From the NCBI GenBank assembly GCA_020161505.1, contig JAIUNY010000023.1:1-51342 (forward strand): a DNA stretch of 51,342 nucleotides, in the 5' to 3' direction. The stretch is from Armatimonadota bacterium (GTDB lineage: Bacteria > Armatimonadota > Fimbriimonadia > Fimbriimonadales > Fimbriimonadaceae). Both the position numbers and the translations under genes were made by a program. A model generated the notes under the pieces. It saw only the letters and a program-made list of their open reading frames with translations. It ran no database searches and had not been told where the DNA came from. Every line of letters begins with the position of its first letter. Position 1 is the first letter of the stretch. Shown here one piece after another: positions 7,649-16,247 of this stretch.

Positions 7649-8967
7649 GCCTCTGCCCGATTTTGGGTTCCCGCGACCCTGGGCTGAGCCGCTGGCTGAA
7701 TCGACGCCCGAGCTTCGACCCGAAGCTTGTGAGTTCGGTCGCCGAGATCATTGATGAGGTGAGTCGTGAGGGAGCCGAAGCAGTTTTGCGCCACTCCCGT
7801 CGCTATGATTCTCCCGCTCTCGAATCGCTTTTTGTGACGCCGGAGGAACTAGAATCTGCCGTGGTGACCACGGATGAGTTGGAGGCCTTGCGTCTTGCCA
7901 TCAGCCGGGTGCAGGAGTTCCACGAGACTCAGAAGAGTGTGATCACCAAGGACTGGCAAGAGCTGCCCATCGGCTACGGCTGGCGCACGGATGCTACGGA
8001 ATCCGACGATCCTGGCTTTGAAGGCCAGCGACTTCTCCCGCTCGCGAGCGCGGGTATTTATGTCCCCGGTGGCCGCGCGAACTATCCGAGCAGTGTGATC
8101 ATGAACGTGATTCCGGCTCAGGTTGCAGGTGTTCAGAGGATCGTGATTGCCACTCCCGTCGGGCCGGACGGCACTCTTGCGCCTGCCGTGCTCGTCGCGG
8201 CCCGATTGCTCGGAATCCAAACGATTCTGAAGGCAGGAGGTGCAAGCGCGATTGCCGCTCTCGCCCTGGGGATCCCTGAGCTTCCTCGGGTGGACAAGAT
8301 TGTTGGCCCGGGTAACGCCTATGTCAACGAGGCCAAGCGCCAACTGTGGGGAAGTGTTGGCTTGGATGGCTATGCTGGCCCGAGCGAAGTCGCGGTCTAT
8401 GTGGACGATGAAAACTACACGGACTACGCCGCCGCCGACCTGCTCACCCAAATTGAGCACGCGCCCGACAACGTGGGAATGCTCATCGCGCCGAATCAGG
8501 AGGTCATCGATGAGACGATGGCGGAAATCGAGCACCTCCTCGCGGGTCAGAAGCACGAGGAGACGATGCGTCGCGCCCTGAAAGAGCAGTGCGTGGCTGT
8601 GATTTCTGAGTCTGCCCTCGATGCGATTCGGGTCATCAATGACTTCGCGCCCGAGCACCTCTCCTTGATCTGCGAATCAGCAGCGGCGATGGCCCAAGGC
8701 GTGGTCAACTGCGGATGTGTTCTCATCGGCGCGGAAACTCCCCAGAGCTGTGGAGACTTCATCAGCGGCCCCTCGCATACTCTGCCGACCGCTGGCGCGG
8801 CTCGGTTTGGGTCGCCGGTCAACGTGCAAGATTTCTTCAAATTCCAGTCGGTTTCCTCACTAACAATGACCGATCTGGAGATCCTGAATGCTGCCGTGCA
8901 GATGTTTGGCGAAATGGAAGGCTTCCCGATGCATGCCCTTGGAACCCAAATCCGACTCGACGAGTAG
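7645..8967 (+). CDS. hisD: Histidinol dehydrogenase
   Basis: 440 residues. HisD oxidises L-histidinol to L-histidine in two NAD-dependent steps, the last reactions of histidine synthesis. Diagnostic stretches are IYVPGGRANYPSS, KIVGPGNAYVNEAKRQLWG, GPSEVAV, the zinc-site region QIEHAPDN, DFAPEHLSL with the catalytic Glu-His pair, and CGDFISGPSHTLPT. Length is normal for the family. It is the only histidine gene in the window, and it is placed between gltX and rtcA, starting within the gltX stop (ATGA). Confidence 0.96.
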   Translation: MSLCPILGSRDPGLSRWLNRRPSFDPKLVSSVAEIIDEVSREGAEAVLRHSRRYDSPALESLFVTPEELESAVVTTDELEALRLAISRVQEFHETQKSVITKDWQELPIGYGWRTDATESDDPGFEGQRLLPLASAGIYVPGGRANYPSSVIMNVIPAQVAGVQRIVIATPVGPDGTLAPAVLVAARLLGIQTILKAGGASAIAALALGIPELPRVDKIVGPGNAYVNEAKRQLWGSVGLDGYAGPSEVAVYVDDENYTDYAAADLLTQIEHAPDNVGMLIAPNQEVIDETMAEIEHLLAGQKHEETMRRALKEQCVAVISESALDAIRVINDFAPEHLSLICESAAAMAQGVVNCGCVLIGAETPQSCGDFISGPSHTLPTAGAARFGSPVNVQDFFKFQSVSSLTMTDLEILNAAVQMFGEMEGFPMHALGTQIRLDE

Positions 8968-8975
8968 GTTGTCTC

Positions 8976-9989
8976 ATGATTGAGATTAATGGGGGATTTG
9001 GCGAAGGGGGTGGACAGATCGTGCGCACCGCGTGCACGTTTTCGGCGGTGACCGGTCAGGCTTTCCGGCTCTTCAACTTGAGGGCCAATCGGAGCAAGCC
9101 TGGTTTGCGGGCTCAGCATGTGACTTCGGTGGAGTCCGCCGCGATGCTCGTTGATGCGGAAACCAGAGGGGTTGCCGAACACTCCGTGCAATTCTCCTTT
9201 GCGCCGAGAAATCGAGCGGAGGCCGGGGACTATGGGTTCGGAATCCGAACGGCAGGCTCGGCGGTGCTCGTCCTCCAAACTCTTTATCCGATCCTCGCTC
9301 TGACGGATCGGCTGAGCCGTCTGGAGATCAAAGGGGGCACCAGCGTGCCGTTTGCGCCACCAGGGATCTACCTGGAGCAGGTGTTTGCGCCGATGGCTGC
9401 TCGCATGGGTTGGGGCGGATCTATCGCGGAGCCTGAGGTCGGATTTGCCCCGATTGGAGGAGGACTGATCTGGTCGCTCGTGGGTTCGGCGGATCCTCTT
9501 GAGGTTCACCTCGATGGGTCGCAACCATCGGAAACCGAATGGATATGGCGATCATCGGGCATCCCGGAGAGCGTTGCCGAAAAAGCCTCGCGCCTCATTG
9601 CTGACCAATTTGGGCAGACTCTCAAGGTCGAAAACGTGAAAGCAGAATCTTCGGGCGGGGTACTCGCTTGCATTGCGCGCGCGACCGAATCAGCGGCGCC
9701 CGCCGGATTCACCGCGCTTGCCGAGCGAGGACGTCCGATGGAGAAACTCATTGCGAGCATCCAGCGGCAAGTGGAGACGTGGCGCAGCGCGGGTGGTCTC
9801 GATCCGCACCTGGCCGACCAAATCGTGCCTTTGCTGGCCCTGACCCCGGGGAACCACTCGTTTGTGGCCAGCGAGGTGACCGAGCACCTGGAAACCGTGC
9901 TCGAACTCATCCCGATTTTCTCTCTCGGAACGTATGAGCTGAATCGTGAAACCAGGGAAGTCGGGATTCACTCCACGCGAATGTCCTAA
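8976..9989 (+). CDS. rtcA: RNA 3'-terminal phosphate cyclase
   Basis: 337 residues. RtcA converts a 3'-phosphate on RNA to a 2',3'-cyclic phosphate through an adenylated histidine. Visible motifs: INGGFGEGGGQIVRTA at the N-terminus, ANRSKPGLRAQHVTSV (substrate-binding arginine region), EIKGGTSVPFAPP, and DPHLADQIVPLLAL, where H278 is the presumed nucleophile. The full-length, motif-complete sequence argues for an active enzyme rather than an RCL1-type homologue. It starts nine bases after hisD. The usual partner rtcB (RNA ligase) and regulator rtcR are not in the window. Confidence 0.92.
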   Translation: MIEINGGFGEGGGQIVRTACTFSAVTGQAFRLFNLRANRSKPGLRAQHVTSVESAAMLVDAETRGVAEHSVQFSFAPRNRAEAGDYGFGIRTAGSAVLVLQTLYPILALTDRLSRLEIKGGTSVPFAPPGIYLEQVFAPMAARMGWGGSIAEPEVGFAPIGGGLIWSLVGSADPLEVHLDGSQPSETEWIWRSSGIPESVAEKASRLIADQFGQTLKVENVKAESSGGVLACIARATESAAPAGFTALAERGRPMEKLIASIQRQVETWRSAGGLDPHLADQIVPLLALTPGNHSFVASEVTEHLETVLELIPIFSLGTYELNRETREVGIHSTRMS

Positions 9990-10079
9990 GTCGCACACAA
10001 CCTGGGACAGAAAGGCCCCGCAGGAGCCGCCGCCAGGGATACACTGGTTTCACCGCGCGGCCCCGCGCAGAGTGCAAAG

Positions 10080-11411
10080 ATGCCCTACGTCCCTCATACC
10101 GAAGCCGATGTCCGAGAGATGCTCGCCACGATTGGCGTGGATTCCATCGATGACCTCTTCGTCGAAATCCCGGACGACCTGAAGCTGAAGGCTCCGCTCA
10201 ACATCCCGTCGAGCATGGATGAAGCGCAGTTGACCAAGCACCTCCAGGCTCTGAGTGAGAAGAATGTCGATCTGAGCCGGGTGACGTGCTTCCTGGGTGC
10301 AGGAATCTACGACCGATTCATCCCCGCCACCGTCGGCGCGGTGATCAGCCGGGGCGAGTACCTGACCGCTTACACTCCGTACCAGCCGGAAGTCAGTCAG
10401 GGCTATCTGCAGACGATTTATGAATTCCAGAGCATGATCGCCGAGCTCTACGATATGGATCTCGCCAACGCGAGCATGTACGACGGAGCCACCTCGCTTG
10501 CCGAAGCCGCGATCATGGCGACGGGGATCAAGCATCGGAACAAGGTTGCGGTCAGCGCGACGGTTCACCCTCACTATCGACAGGTTCTGGAAACCTATTG
10601 CTGGGCGATGGGCGTGGAGGTCGATACCCTGGGCCACGTCGATGGTTTGACCAGTGGCTACGACGGTCTTGATGAGAGCTATGCGTGTGTGCTGGTGCAG
10701 ACGCCGAGCTTCTACGGCACCATCGAAGACCTCGCTGCACTGCGAAGCGCTTGCGACCGCATCGGGGCCATGATGATTGTGGCTTCGGATCCGACGAGCT
10801 GTGGGATCATGCCTCCTCCGGGCCAGTTTGGTGCGGATGTCGTGGTGGGCGAGGGCCAGCCGCTGGGAATCCCGATGGGCTTTGGCGGCCCGCTGCTTGG
10901 TCTGTTTGCTTGCAAGAAAGAGTTTGTCCGCAACATTCCCGGCCGAATCGTGGGACGCACCACCGACGCGGCAGGGAAGAGCGGCTTCACGATGACCCTG
11001 CGCACCCGTGAGCAGGATATCCGCCGCGAAAAGGCCACCTCGAATATCTGCACGAACGAAGCCCTGATGGCTCTGGCGAGCACGGTCTACATGAGCGCTC
11101 TGGGCAAGAATGGCATCCGCCAAGTCGCGGAAACGACGGTGCGCAATACGCAGTACGCGATTGAGGTTCTGACCGCCGCTGGTGGCAAGCTGAAGTTCTC
11201 GGCCAAGGTGTTTGGTGAGTTTGTGCTGGAACTGCCGCGCTCTGCGGCTTCGATTCAGGCCGAGCTTCTGGATCACGGTGTTCTGGCTGGATTGCCGCTG
11301 GGTGAGTACGAAGCAGGCATGGAAAACTGCCTCCTCGTCGCCGTGACGGAGAAGCGCACGAAGGCCGAAATCGACGACTTCGCCGCGAAGTTGAAGCAAG
11401 TTCTGGGCTAA
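10080..11411 (+). CDS. gcvPA: Glycine dehydrogenase (decarboxylating) subunit 1
   Basis: 443 residues: the N-terminal half of glycine cleavage P-protein in its split form. Characteristic stretches are MPYVPHTEADVREMLATIG, FLGAGIYDRFIPATVG, FLGAG/YTPYQPEVSQGYLQTIYEFQ, YDGATSLAEA and the late RTREQDIRREKATSNICT. The PLP lysine is supplied by subunit 2. gcvPB normally follows directly; here the two are 1.5 kb apart because of an intervening insert (11412-12919). The 90 bases upstream contain no recognisable glycine riboswitch. Confidence 0.96.
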   Translation: MPYVPHTEADVREMLATIGVDSIDDLFVEIPDDLKLKAPLNIPSSMDEAQLTKHLQALSEKNVDLSRVTCFLGAGIYDRFIPATVGAVISRGEYLTAYTPYQPEVSQGYLQTIYEFQSMIAELYDMDLANASMYDGATSLAEAAIMATGIKHRNKVAVSATVHPHYRQVLETYCWAMGVEVDTLGHVDGLTSGYDGLDESYACVLVQTPSFYGTIEDLAALRSACDRIGAMMIVASDPTSCGIMPPPGQFGADVVVGEGQPLGIPMGFGGPLLGLFACKKEFVRNIPGRIVGRTTDAAGKSGFTMTLRTREQDIRREKATSNICTNEALMALASTVYMSALGKNGIRQVAETTVRNTQYAIEVLTAAGGKLKFSAKVFGEFVLELPRSAASIQAELLDHGVLAGLPLGEYEAGMENCLLVAVTEKRTKAEIDDFAAKLKQVLG

Positions 11412-11424
11412 GGCTCAGGGTCGA

Positions 11425-12306
11425 TCAGGAAGAGGTCATTCGCTGGGCTTTGGGTGATTCTCTGTGCCTTTTGGTCGGAGCCTTGTCGTATTCGGCCTGG
11501 GGTTCGTATTTCCAAAAGCTGAATCTCGGACTCCTGGGCCACGTGGAGAGACAGTTTTTGCTCTCAAGTGAAATCGACTGCTTGTGCTTTTTCCCAAGCT
11601 CATATATTTGAGCGGCGATCTCGGCACGCGCCTGTTCGGTCTTCCTCTCCCAAGCATCATCTCGGAATTCCTCAAAAAGCAAGCCGTTTTCGCAGTCCTT
11701 CTTCATCCTGAGGGCCCGTAAGATGTCGTCGCACTTAGAATGCGAGTAGTTTACTGCGCCCGCAAAAAGGTCGGCAACACCGAGAATCGGGAGTTCTTTG
11801 GAGCATCGCTGCGCATGCTTGAGTATTCTGAGATACCCTCGGTCGGGGCGTATCAATGGCTTTGACTTGTTGTAGATTGGGAGCTCACGAGTGCTGTTCA
11901 GAAAGTCTACAATGTCTGGGTGCCGCAAGTCCTGCTTCTGATCCGGAAACCACATCCAATCTCGCACCCCGTGCCAATCGGCGTTCCTCCGCAGGCCGTG
12001 GAACAGCATCCGGTGGAAATTCTCCCTATCGTCACGGTTTGCAATCTTGTGCCTGGAATCCTGGATGTCCCACGTCAAAACCATAACCCTCAGATTGGTT
12101 CGCTCAAAAAACTCGGTCAGGATCTGCGAAGAAACGCTAAACCTCTGGAGCGTCTCGACTTGGCTCCACTTAAACTCCGTTGCCTGCGTCGTTCCTAACA
12201 GCTGCTTGCAAATTCTGTTGAAGGCGACCATCTGCTCATTTGACCCGGAAATAAACGCTATCGACTGAAATCTGTTGCCGTGTATTCCGGACTCGTCTGA
12301 GACCAC
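11425..12306 (-). CDS. DUF3800-like protein, possibly 5'-frameshifted
   Basis: 293 residues from a GTG. The start VVSDESGIHG matches the DESG strand that opens the DUF3800 RNase H-like fold; a conserved later Asp falls in LPILGVADLFAGAVNYSHS, the counterpart of 'lqlADliAga'. The rest is poorly conserved and ends in a basic tail. DUF3800 genes are frequent in mobile and defence islands, but their function is unknown. The start is doubtful: a strong AAAGGAG with a TTG six bases later (12335) reads MGTTSN and stops, and one extra base would join it to the LANIVVSDESG frame, suggesting a 1-base deletion. The gene is antiparallel to gcvPA and gcvPB and visibly more AT-rich. Confidence 0.65.
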   Translation of the reverse strand: MVSDESGIHGNRFQSIAFISGSNEQMVAFNRICKQLLGTTQATEFKWSQVETLQRFSVSSQILTEFFERTNLRVMVLTWDIQDSRHKIANRDDRENFHRMLFHGLRRNADWHGVRDWMWFPDQKQDLRHPDIVDFLNSTRELPIYNKSKPLIRPDRGYLRILKHAQRCSKELPILGVADLFAGAVNYSHSKCDDILRALRMKKDCENGLLFEEFRDDAWERKTEQARAEIAAQIYELGKKHKQSISLESKNCLSTWPRSPRFSFWKYEPQAEYDKAPTKRHRESPKAQRMTSS

Positions 12307-12332
12307 AATGTTCGCTAGTTGCTCGTTGTTCC

Positions 12333-12359
12333 CAAGTTACGCTCCTTTCTAGGATAGTA
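12333..12359 (-). promoter_or_regulatory. -10 box, strong ribosome site and TTG of the DUF3800 gene
   Basis: On the minus strand TACTAT (12359-12354) is followed by AAAGGAG (12348-12342) and, six bases on, TTG (12335-12333). This ordering marks the real 5' end of the DUF3800 gene, although the TTG frame hits TAG after six codons. No convincing -35 was seen. Confidence 0.45.
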
Positions 12360-12587
12360 TGTCAGCATTCGGAGGCCAATAGCGAGTGGGGGTGTGGAAA
12401 ACTCCACGCCGTTACTCTAGAGTTGCTTTTCTCAACAATGCTCCTGCCGGGCGTACGAGGCCATGCCTGCAAAAGATTCCCTTATGTTAATCAATATACT
12501 TGTCAATGAACAACTCCAAGCAATGTTGCGTCTGTCGAAGAGTCTATTGAAAGTTTCCAATTCCATCTAGTCTAGGATACGAACCAC

Positions 12588-12782
12588 ATGACCGAACTCC
12601 CTGTGAAATGTCCGAAGTGCGGTGCCCAGATGACGCTGATCTCGCGGCATGGGAGAGGCGACAAGCGCTGCCTTTCACAAGCAGGCTGTCTGTTTGGCAC
12701 CGGAGTTGGGTCGCTGTTGATTCCGCTCCTCCTGCTGGCCAAGTCCACCCGGATTGTCTGTCCCAGGTGTGAAATCCCGTAG
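12588..12782 (+). CDS. Small zinc-ribbon protein
   Basis: 64 residues. CPKCGAQM near the N-terminus and CPRCEIP at the C-terminus make a CxxC...CxxC zinc ribbon; between them is a Gly/Leu-rich hydrophobic segment (GTGVGSLLIPLLLLAK) that could be a membrane hairpin or buried strand. The upstream 250 bases are AT-rich and look unlike the surrounding core genes. It lies in the insert between gcvPA and gcvPB. A weak GTTCGG/CCGAAC hairpin at 12785-12799 follows. Real gene likely because of the paired cysteine motifs; function unknown. Confidence 0.55.
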   Translation: MTELPVKCPKCGAQMTLISRHGRGDKRCLSQAGCLFGTGVGSLLIPLLLLAKSTRIVCPRCEIP

Positions 12783-12919
12783 AGGTTCGGCATCCGAACG
12801 GAAAGCTGAGAGGTCGTTTTTGCCTTAACTCCACACCTTGCCCCAAACCTATCCAACCCCTTCCACAGAGATGGGACTAAACGGAAAACTGGCCCCTTCA
12901 CCGCAGGTACGATTCACTC

Positions 12920-14410
12920 GTGCAGCGACAGACAAAGTCAGTCCCCGTCCCGCAGTTGATTTTCGAGCGATCGCGCCCTGGTCGCATCGGCTGCAGTCTC
13001 CCCAAGGCCGACACGCCGGAAGTCGATCTCAGCAAGGCGATTGGGCAAACGCGCGATGAAGTGAAGTGGCCCGAGGTCAGTGAGCTGGAGGTCATGCGCC
13101 ATTTTGTGAACCTCAGCCACCTAAACTACGGCATCGAAACGGGCTTCTATCCTCTCGGAAGCTGCACGATGAAGTACAACCCGCGCATCAACGAGGTCAC
13201 CGCCTCGATGAGCGGATTCCGCAACCTCCACCCGCTGCAGCCGGATCACACCGCAGAAGGGGCATTGGAAGTTCTCCTGAGCGTCTACGAGATTCTCGAA
13301 GAAGTCACGGGATTCGACGACATCACCATGCAGCCGGTTGCCGGTGCTCATGGCGAGATGACCTGTCTCATGCTCATCAAGGCGTACCACGAATCGCGCG
13401 GCGAAGGCGCGATGCGAACGTTGGTTCTCGTCCCGGATAGCGCGCATGGCACGAACCCCGCCAGCGCGGCTCGATGCGGATACGATGTCAAGACCATCCC
13501 GACGGACGCCGACGGGAACACCGATCTCGAAGCTCTCAAGGCCGCTCTGAACGAGAGCGTTGCCGCCTTCATGGTCACCAACCCGAGCACCCTGGGGCTG
13601 TTCGAGCCAAACATCCAAGAAGTTTGCAAGCTCGTTCATGCGGTCGGCGGGCAAGTTTTCTGCGATGGCGCGAACATGAATGCCATGGTCGGAACCACCC
13701 GACCCGGCGATCATGGCTTCGACTGCATGCACCTAAACCTCCACAAGACGTTCAGCACGCCTCACGGCGGTGGCGGCCCCGGATGCGGAGCGATTGGCCT
13801 GAAGCGACACCTTGAGCCGTTCCTGCCAGCGCCCGCTCTCAAGCGCGTGGATGGCAAGCCGGTTCTGGATCGTCATCGCCCTCTGAGCATTGGCCGGGTG
13901 AGCAGCTTCTATGGCCAGTTCCTGATGGCGGTGCGGGCTCTGACCTATCTGCTGGCGTACGGCAAGGAGCAGATGTCCCACATCAGCCGGTACAGCGTGC
14001 TCAACGCGAACTACGTGCAAGCCAGGCTCCGTGAGGTGCTCCCGCAGGCGCACAACCGGCCGTGCATGCACGAGTGCGTTCTTACGGCTCAGCAGTACAA
14101 GAAGAATGGCGTCCGCGCACTGGATATCAGTAAGCGACTCATCGACTACGGATTCCACCCACCGACAAACTACTTCCCGCTCATCGTGCCGGAATGCTTG
14201 ATGATCGAGCCCACGGAGACGGAAGCCAAGGAAACGCTGGATGCGTTCTGCGATGCCCTCATCGCGATCTGCCACGAAGCCAACACGAACCCGGACTTGC
14301 TCCACGAGGCTCCGACCACCCAAGTGGTCGGCCGACTGGACGAAGCCAAGGCCGTGAAATTGCTGGATGTCAAGTGGCAACACGCACCGGAAACCCCAGC
14401 CACGGTTTAG
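12920..14410 (+). CDS. gcvPB: Glycine dehydrogenase (decarboxylating) subunit 2
   Basis: 496 residues, the PLP-binding half of the split P-protein, which decarboxylates glycine and passes the aminomethyl group to lipoyl-GcvH. LIFERSRPGRIGCSLP, GFYPLGSCTMKYNPR, QPVAGAHGEMTCLM and LNLHKTFSTPHGGGGPG (PLP lysine K276) are diagnostic. The start used is GTG at 12920; only weak Shine-Dalgarno pairing is visible. It is separated from gcvPA by a foreign-looking insert, so it may have acquired its own promoter. A dimeric-barrel gene starts ten bases after its stop. Confidence 0.95.
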   Translation: MQRQTKSVPVPQLIFERSRPGRIGCSLPKADTPEVDLSKAIGQTRDEVKWPEVSELEVMRHFVNLSHLNYGIETGFYPLGSCTMKYNPRINEVTASMSGFRNLHPLQPDHTAEGALEVLLSVYEILEEVTGFDDITMQPVAGAHGEMTCLMLIKAYHESRGEGAMRTLVLVPDSAHGTNPASAARCGYDVKTIPTDADGNTDLEALKAALNESVAAFMVTNPSTLGLFEPNIQEVCKLVHAVGGQVFCDGANMNAMVGTTRPGDHGFDCMHLNLHKTFSTPHGGGGPGCGAIGLKRHLEPFLPAPALKRVDGKPVLDRHRPLSIGRVSSFYGQFLMAVRALTYLLAYGKEQMSHISRYSVLNANYVQARLREVLPQAHNRPCMHECVLTAQQYKKNGVRALDISKRLIDYGFHPPTNYFPLIVPECLMIEPTETEAKETLDAFCDALIAICHEANTNPDLLHEAPTTQVVGRLDEAKAVKLLDVKWQHAPETPATV

Positions 14411-14419
14411 AATAGAACC

Positions 14420-15058
14420 ATGTCCGAAATCCTCGCGATCAGCCGGTTCTCTGTACCGGAGCACCGGCTGGCAGGGTACGAGGAAATGTCGGCGGCCTTT
14501 TCGGTCCGCGTGAACACTCACCCGGGTTCGCGAGGAACTCACATTTGGGTCGGCGTCGATGATGCCGCCCATTGGATGCGCCTGACTCTCTATGCGAACG
14601 AGCAAGCGGAGCGCCATGTGCATGGTCGAGTCAGCACCTCCGATTGGATGGTGGAGAAGATTCGCGAGGCTGGAATTGTCCCAGACCTGACGCGTTGTGT
14701 GGTGGTCTGGAAGCACGGGGTGTCCCCCGAGAGGCTTCCGATCGAGCCTTTTGTCTCCTACAGCGTCCGGGCCTTTGCGACAGGGATGCAGACCGACTGG
14801 ATCGAGAAGCTGCAGTCGAACTTTGAGGAGATTTCAAACATTGATGGCTATCGTGGTTCGATCATCGCCACGACGGCCGAGACCCCGGAAGAAGTCTCCG
14901 CACTTGTCTTTTGGGAGTCGGAAGAGGCTTTCCGACGATCACTTCCCGACGGGCCCGACTACGAGATTGACCTTTACCGAGACTCCAATCTGCTGACTCC
15001 GGCACCCGAGATTGAATTGTCTCCAGAGCCCTGCGGGCCCGATTCTGACCATGATTGA
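14420..15058 (+). CDS. Two-repeat dimeric alpha/beta-barrel (ABM-like) protein
   Basis: 212 residues. The two halves look like repeats of a ferredoxin-like dimeric alpha/beta-barrel unit: ILAISRFSVPEHRLAGYEEM in the first, PFVSYSVRAFATGMQTDWIE with SNIDGYRGSIIATTAE and ALVFWESEEAF in the second; the latter pattern is typical of ABM (antibiotic biosynthesis monooxygenase-like) domains. No cofactor motif is evident, and the substrate is unknown. It is co-directional with gcvPB (10-bp gap) and overlaps the lipoate ligase-family gene by 8 bp, so it belongs to that transcript. Confidence 0.55.
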   Translation: MSEILAISRFSVPEHRLAGYEEMSAAFSVRVNTHPGSRGTHIWVGVDDAAHWMRLTLYANEQAERHVHGRVSTSDWMVEKIREAGIVPDLTRCVVVWKHGVSPERLPIEPFVSYSVRAFATGMQTDWIEKLQSNFEEISNIDGYRGSIIATTAETPEEVSALVFWESEEAFRRSLPDGPDYEIDLYRDSNLLTPAPEIELSPEPCGPDSDHD

Positions 15059-15728
15059 TCGCATCCAGGTTGTTGACGATGGCGTTCACGACGGGATCGT
15101 GAATATGCGCCGGGACACCTACTTGCTTGATCTCGACGGAGTCAGAGCGAGGGTGTATCAGTGGGATCGCGACTGGGTGAGTTTGGGGATGTTCCAAACG
15201 CCAGAGACTGCCCTGGTTGACGGGTGTCATACCCCTTGGGTGATGCGACCCACCGGAGGCAAAGCGGTTCTCCACGGCCACGATTTGACCCTCGGGATGA
15301 GTGCTCCTTTGGCGCTCATTGGCACGGACTCTCGCGGGGTGAAGACTGCCTATCGGTGGCTGGCTGAGCCGATCATTTCCGCGCTCAACGAGGTCGGAAT
15401 CCCCGCGACTCTTGCCGAGCGCACGCCGTTTGTCCGAGGGGCCGGGAAGGTTGCCGACTGTTTTGCCCACGTGGCAGCGAACGACATCGTGCATCCGGGA
15501 ACGGGGCAAAAGGTGTGCGGTTGCGCGCTGCGCCTGACTCACGATGCAGTTCTTCTCCAGGCGAGTATTCCGCTTGGCAGACCGTTGGCTGATCCCGCCG
15601 AAGTCTTCGACATCCCCGCGCTGGTTTCGATGGATCGCAGCGTGACCCGGATTGATTTCGCGGCAGCGCTTCGAGAGAGTCTGGCCGCCTGGGTCGCACA
15701 GCAGGGCGACCGAACGATTCTTGCTTAG
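15051..15728 (+). CDS. Lipoate-protein ligase / octanoyltransferase family protein
   Basis: 225 residues of the BPL/LplA/LipB fold. MRPTGGKAVLHGHDLT (about 65-80) corresponds to the lipoyl-binding RR.sGGgavfH motif, and GQKVCGCALR (about 152-161) contains the conserved lysine K154. C137 in DCFAHVAANDIV lies where LipM-type octanoyltransferases have their catalytic cysteine, so octanoyl transfer from ACP is as likely as lipoate ligation. It sits two genes after gcvPB, suggesting that GcvH lipoylation is a main job, though gcvH is not in the window. The start overlaps the preceding gene by 8 bp. Confidence 0.8.
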   Translation: MIDRIQVVDDGVHDGIVNMRRDTYLLDLDGVRARVYQWDRDWVSLGMFQTPETALVDGCHTPWVMRPTGGKAVLHGHDLTLGMSAPLALIGTDSRGVKTAYRWLAEPIISALNEVGIPATLAERTPFVRGAGKVADCFAHVAANDIVHPGTGQKVCGCALRLTHDAVLLQASIPLGRPLADPAEVFDIPALVSMDRSVTRIDFAAALRESLAAWVAQQGDRTILA

Positions 15729-15817
15729 TTCATCGCAATCGGGTCTCCCCCGGTATTTCTACTTGCCGATTCGGGACGAGAGATCGGGAAACACCCTCTC
15801 AACAGTGGAGAGCGCGT

Positions 15818-16156
15818 ATGGAAATGTCCGGCAAGATACCAGTCACGATGAAGTTATCTGCCTCGGATCGATTCGATCGCAACCAGAACGAAAAGTTCAA
15901 CATTTCGTTGACGGGCTGGCTACCAGCAACCAATCTCTCGCCCGATCGCACTCTCGCCTTTTTGGTGACCAGCGACGGGCGAAGTATCCAGATGAACATT
16001 GAGGGCACGGGGGATGCCGGGGAGCTGATACTCGTCCGGCGATTTGACCGACTGGGTCACCTGCTTTCGTTCATGGCCTATTGCCTTACTTCGGGCACGA
16101 CGACACCGCACTTTGCCGAGGCGCAAGCCCGCGAACCTGCCCATATCGCGGCGTAA
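15818..16156 (+). CDS. Hypothetical protein
   Basis: 112 residues, not recognised. The middle (KFNISLTGWLPATNLSPDRTLAFLVTSDGRSIQMNIEG) alternates hydrophobic and polar residues and looks like a beta sheet; no signal peptide or membrane helix is evident. GGAGAG lies upstream of the ATG at a usable distance. It is followed by a bidirectional terminator shared with the sigma-factor gene on the opposite strand. Codon pattern appears ordinary for the window. Confidence 0.5.
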   Translation: MEMSGKIPVTMKLSASDRFDRNQNEKFNISLTGWLPATNLSPDRTLAFLVTSDGRSIQMNIEGTGDAGELILVRRFDRLGHLLSFMAYCLTSGTTTPHFAEAQAREPAHIAA

Positions 16157-16189
16157 GCACTCGCACCTTGCGGTGGCCCAAACAAGAAG

Positions 16190-16235
16190 CAGCCCCTCTA
16201 ACGACGCTACGCCGAGAGGGGCTGTTTGACTTTTT
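16190..16235. terminator. Bidirectional rho-independent terminator
   Basis: CAGCCCCTCT (16190-16199) and AGAGGGGCTG (16215-16224) form a perfect 10-bp stem, followed on the plus strand by TTTGACTTTTT and on the minus strand by CTTCTTGTTT. It lies between the convergent genes ending at 16156 and 16248 and probably serves both. Confidence 0.85.
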
Positions 16236-16247
16236 ACTGCCTGCTGC

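Noticed and set aside
9990-10079. Possible glycine riboswitch before gcvPA
   Set aside because: Only 90 bases are available and neither the conserved aptamer core nor a tandem arrangement is visible.
10050-11399. 449-codon open frame antisense to gcvPA
   Set aside because: Shadow of a strongly conserved gene; the translation is His/Arg/Gln-rich without domain features.
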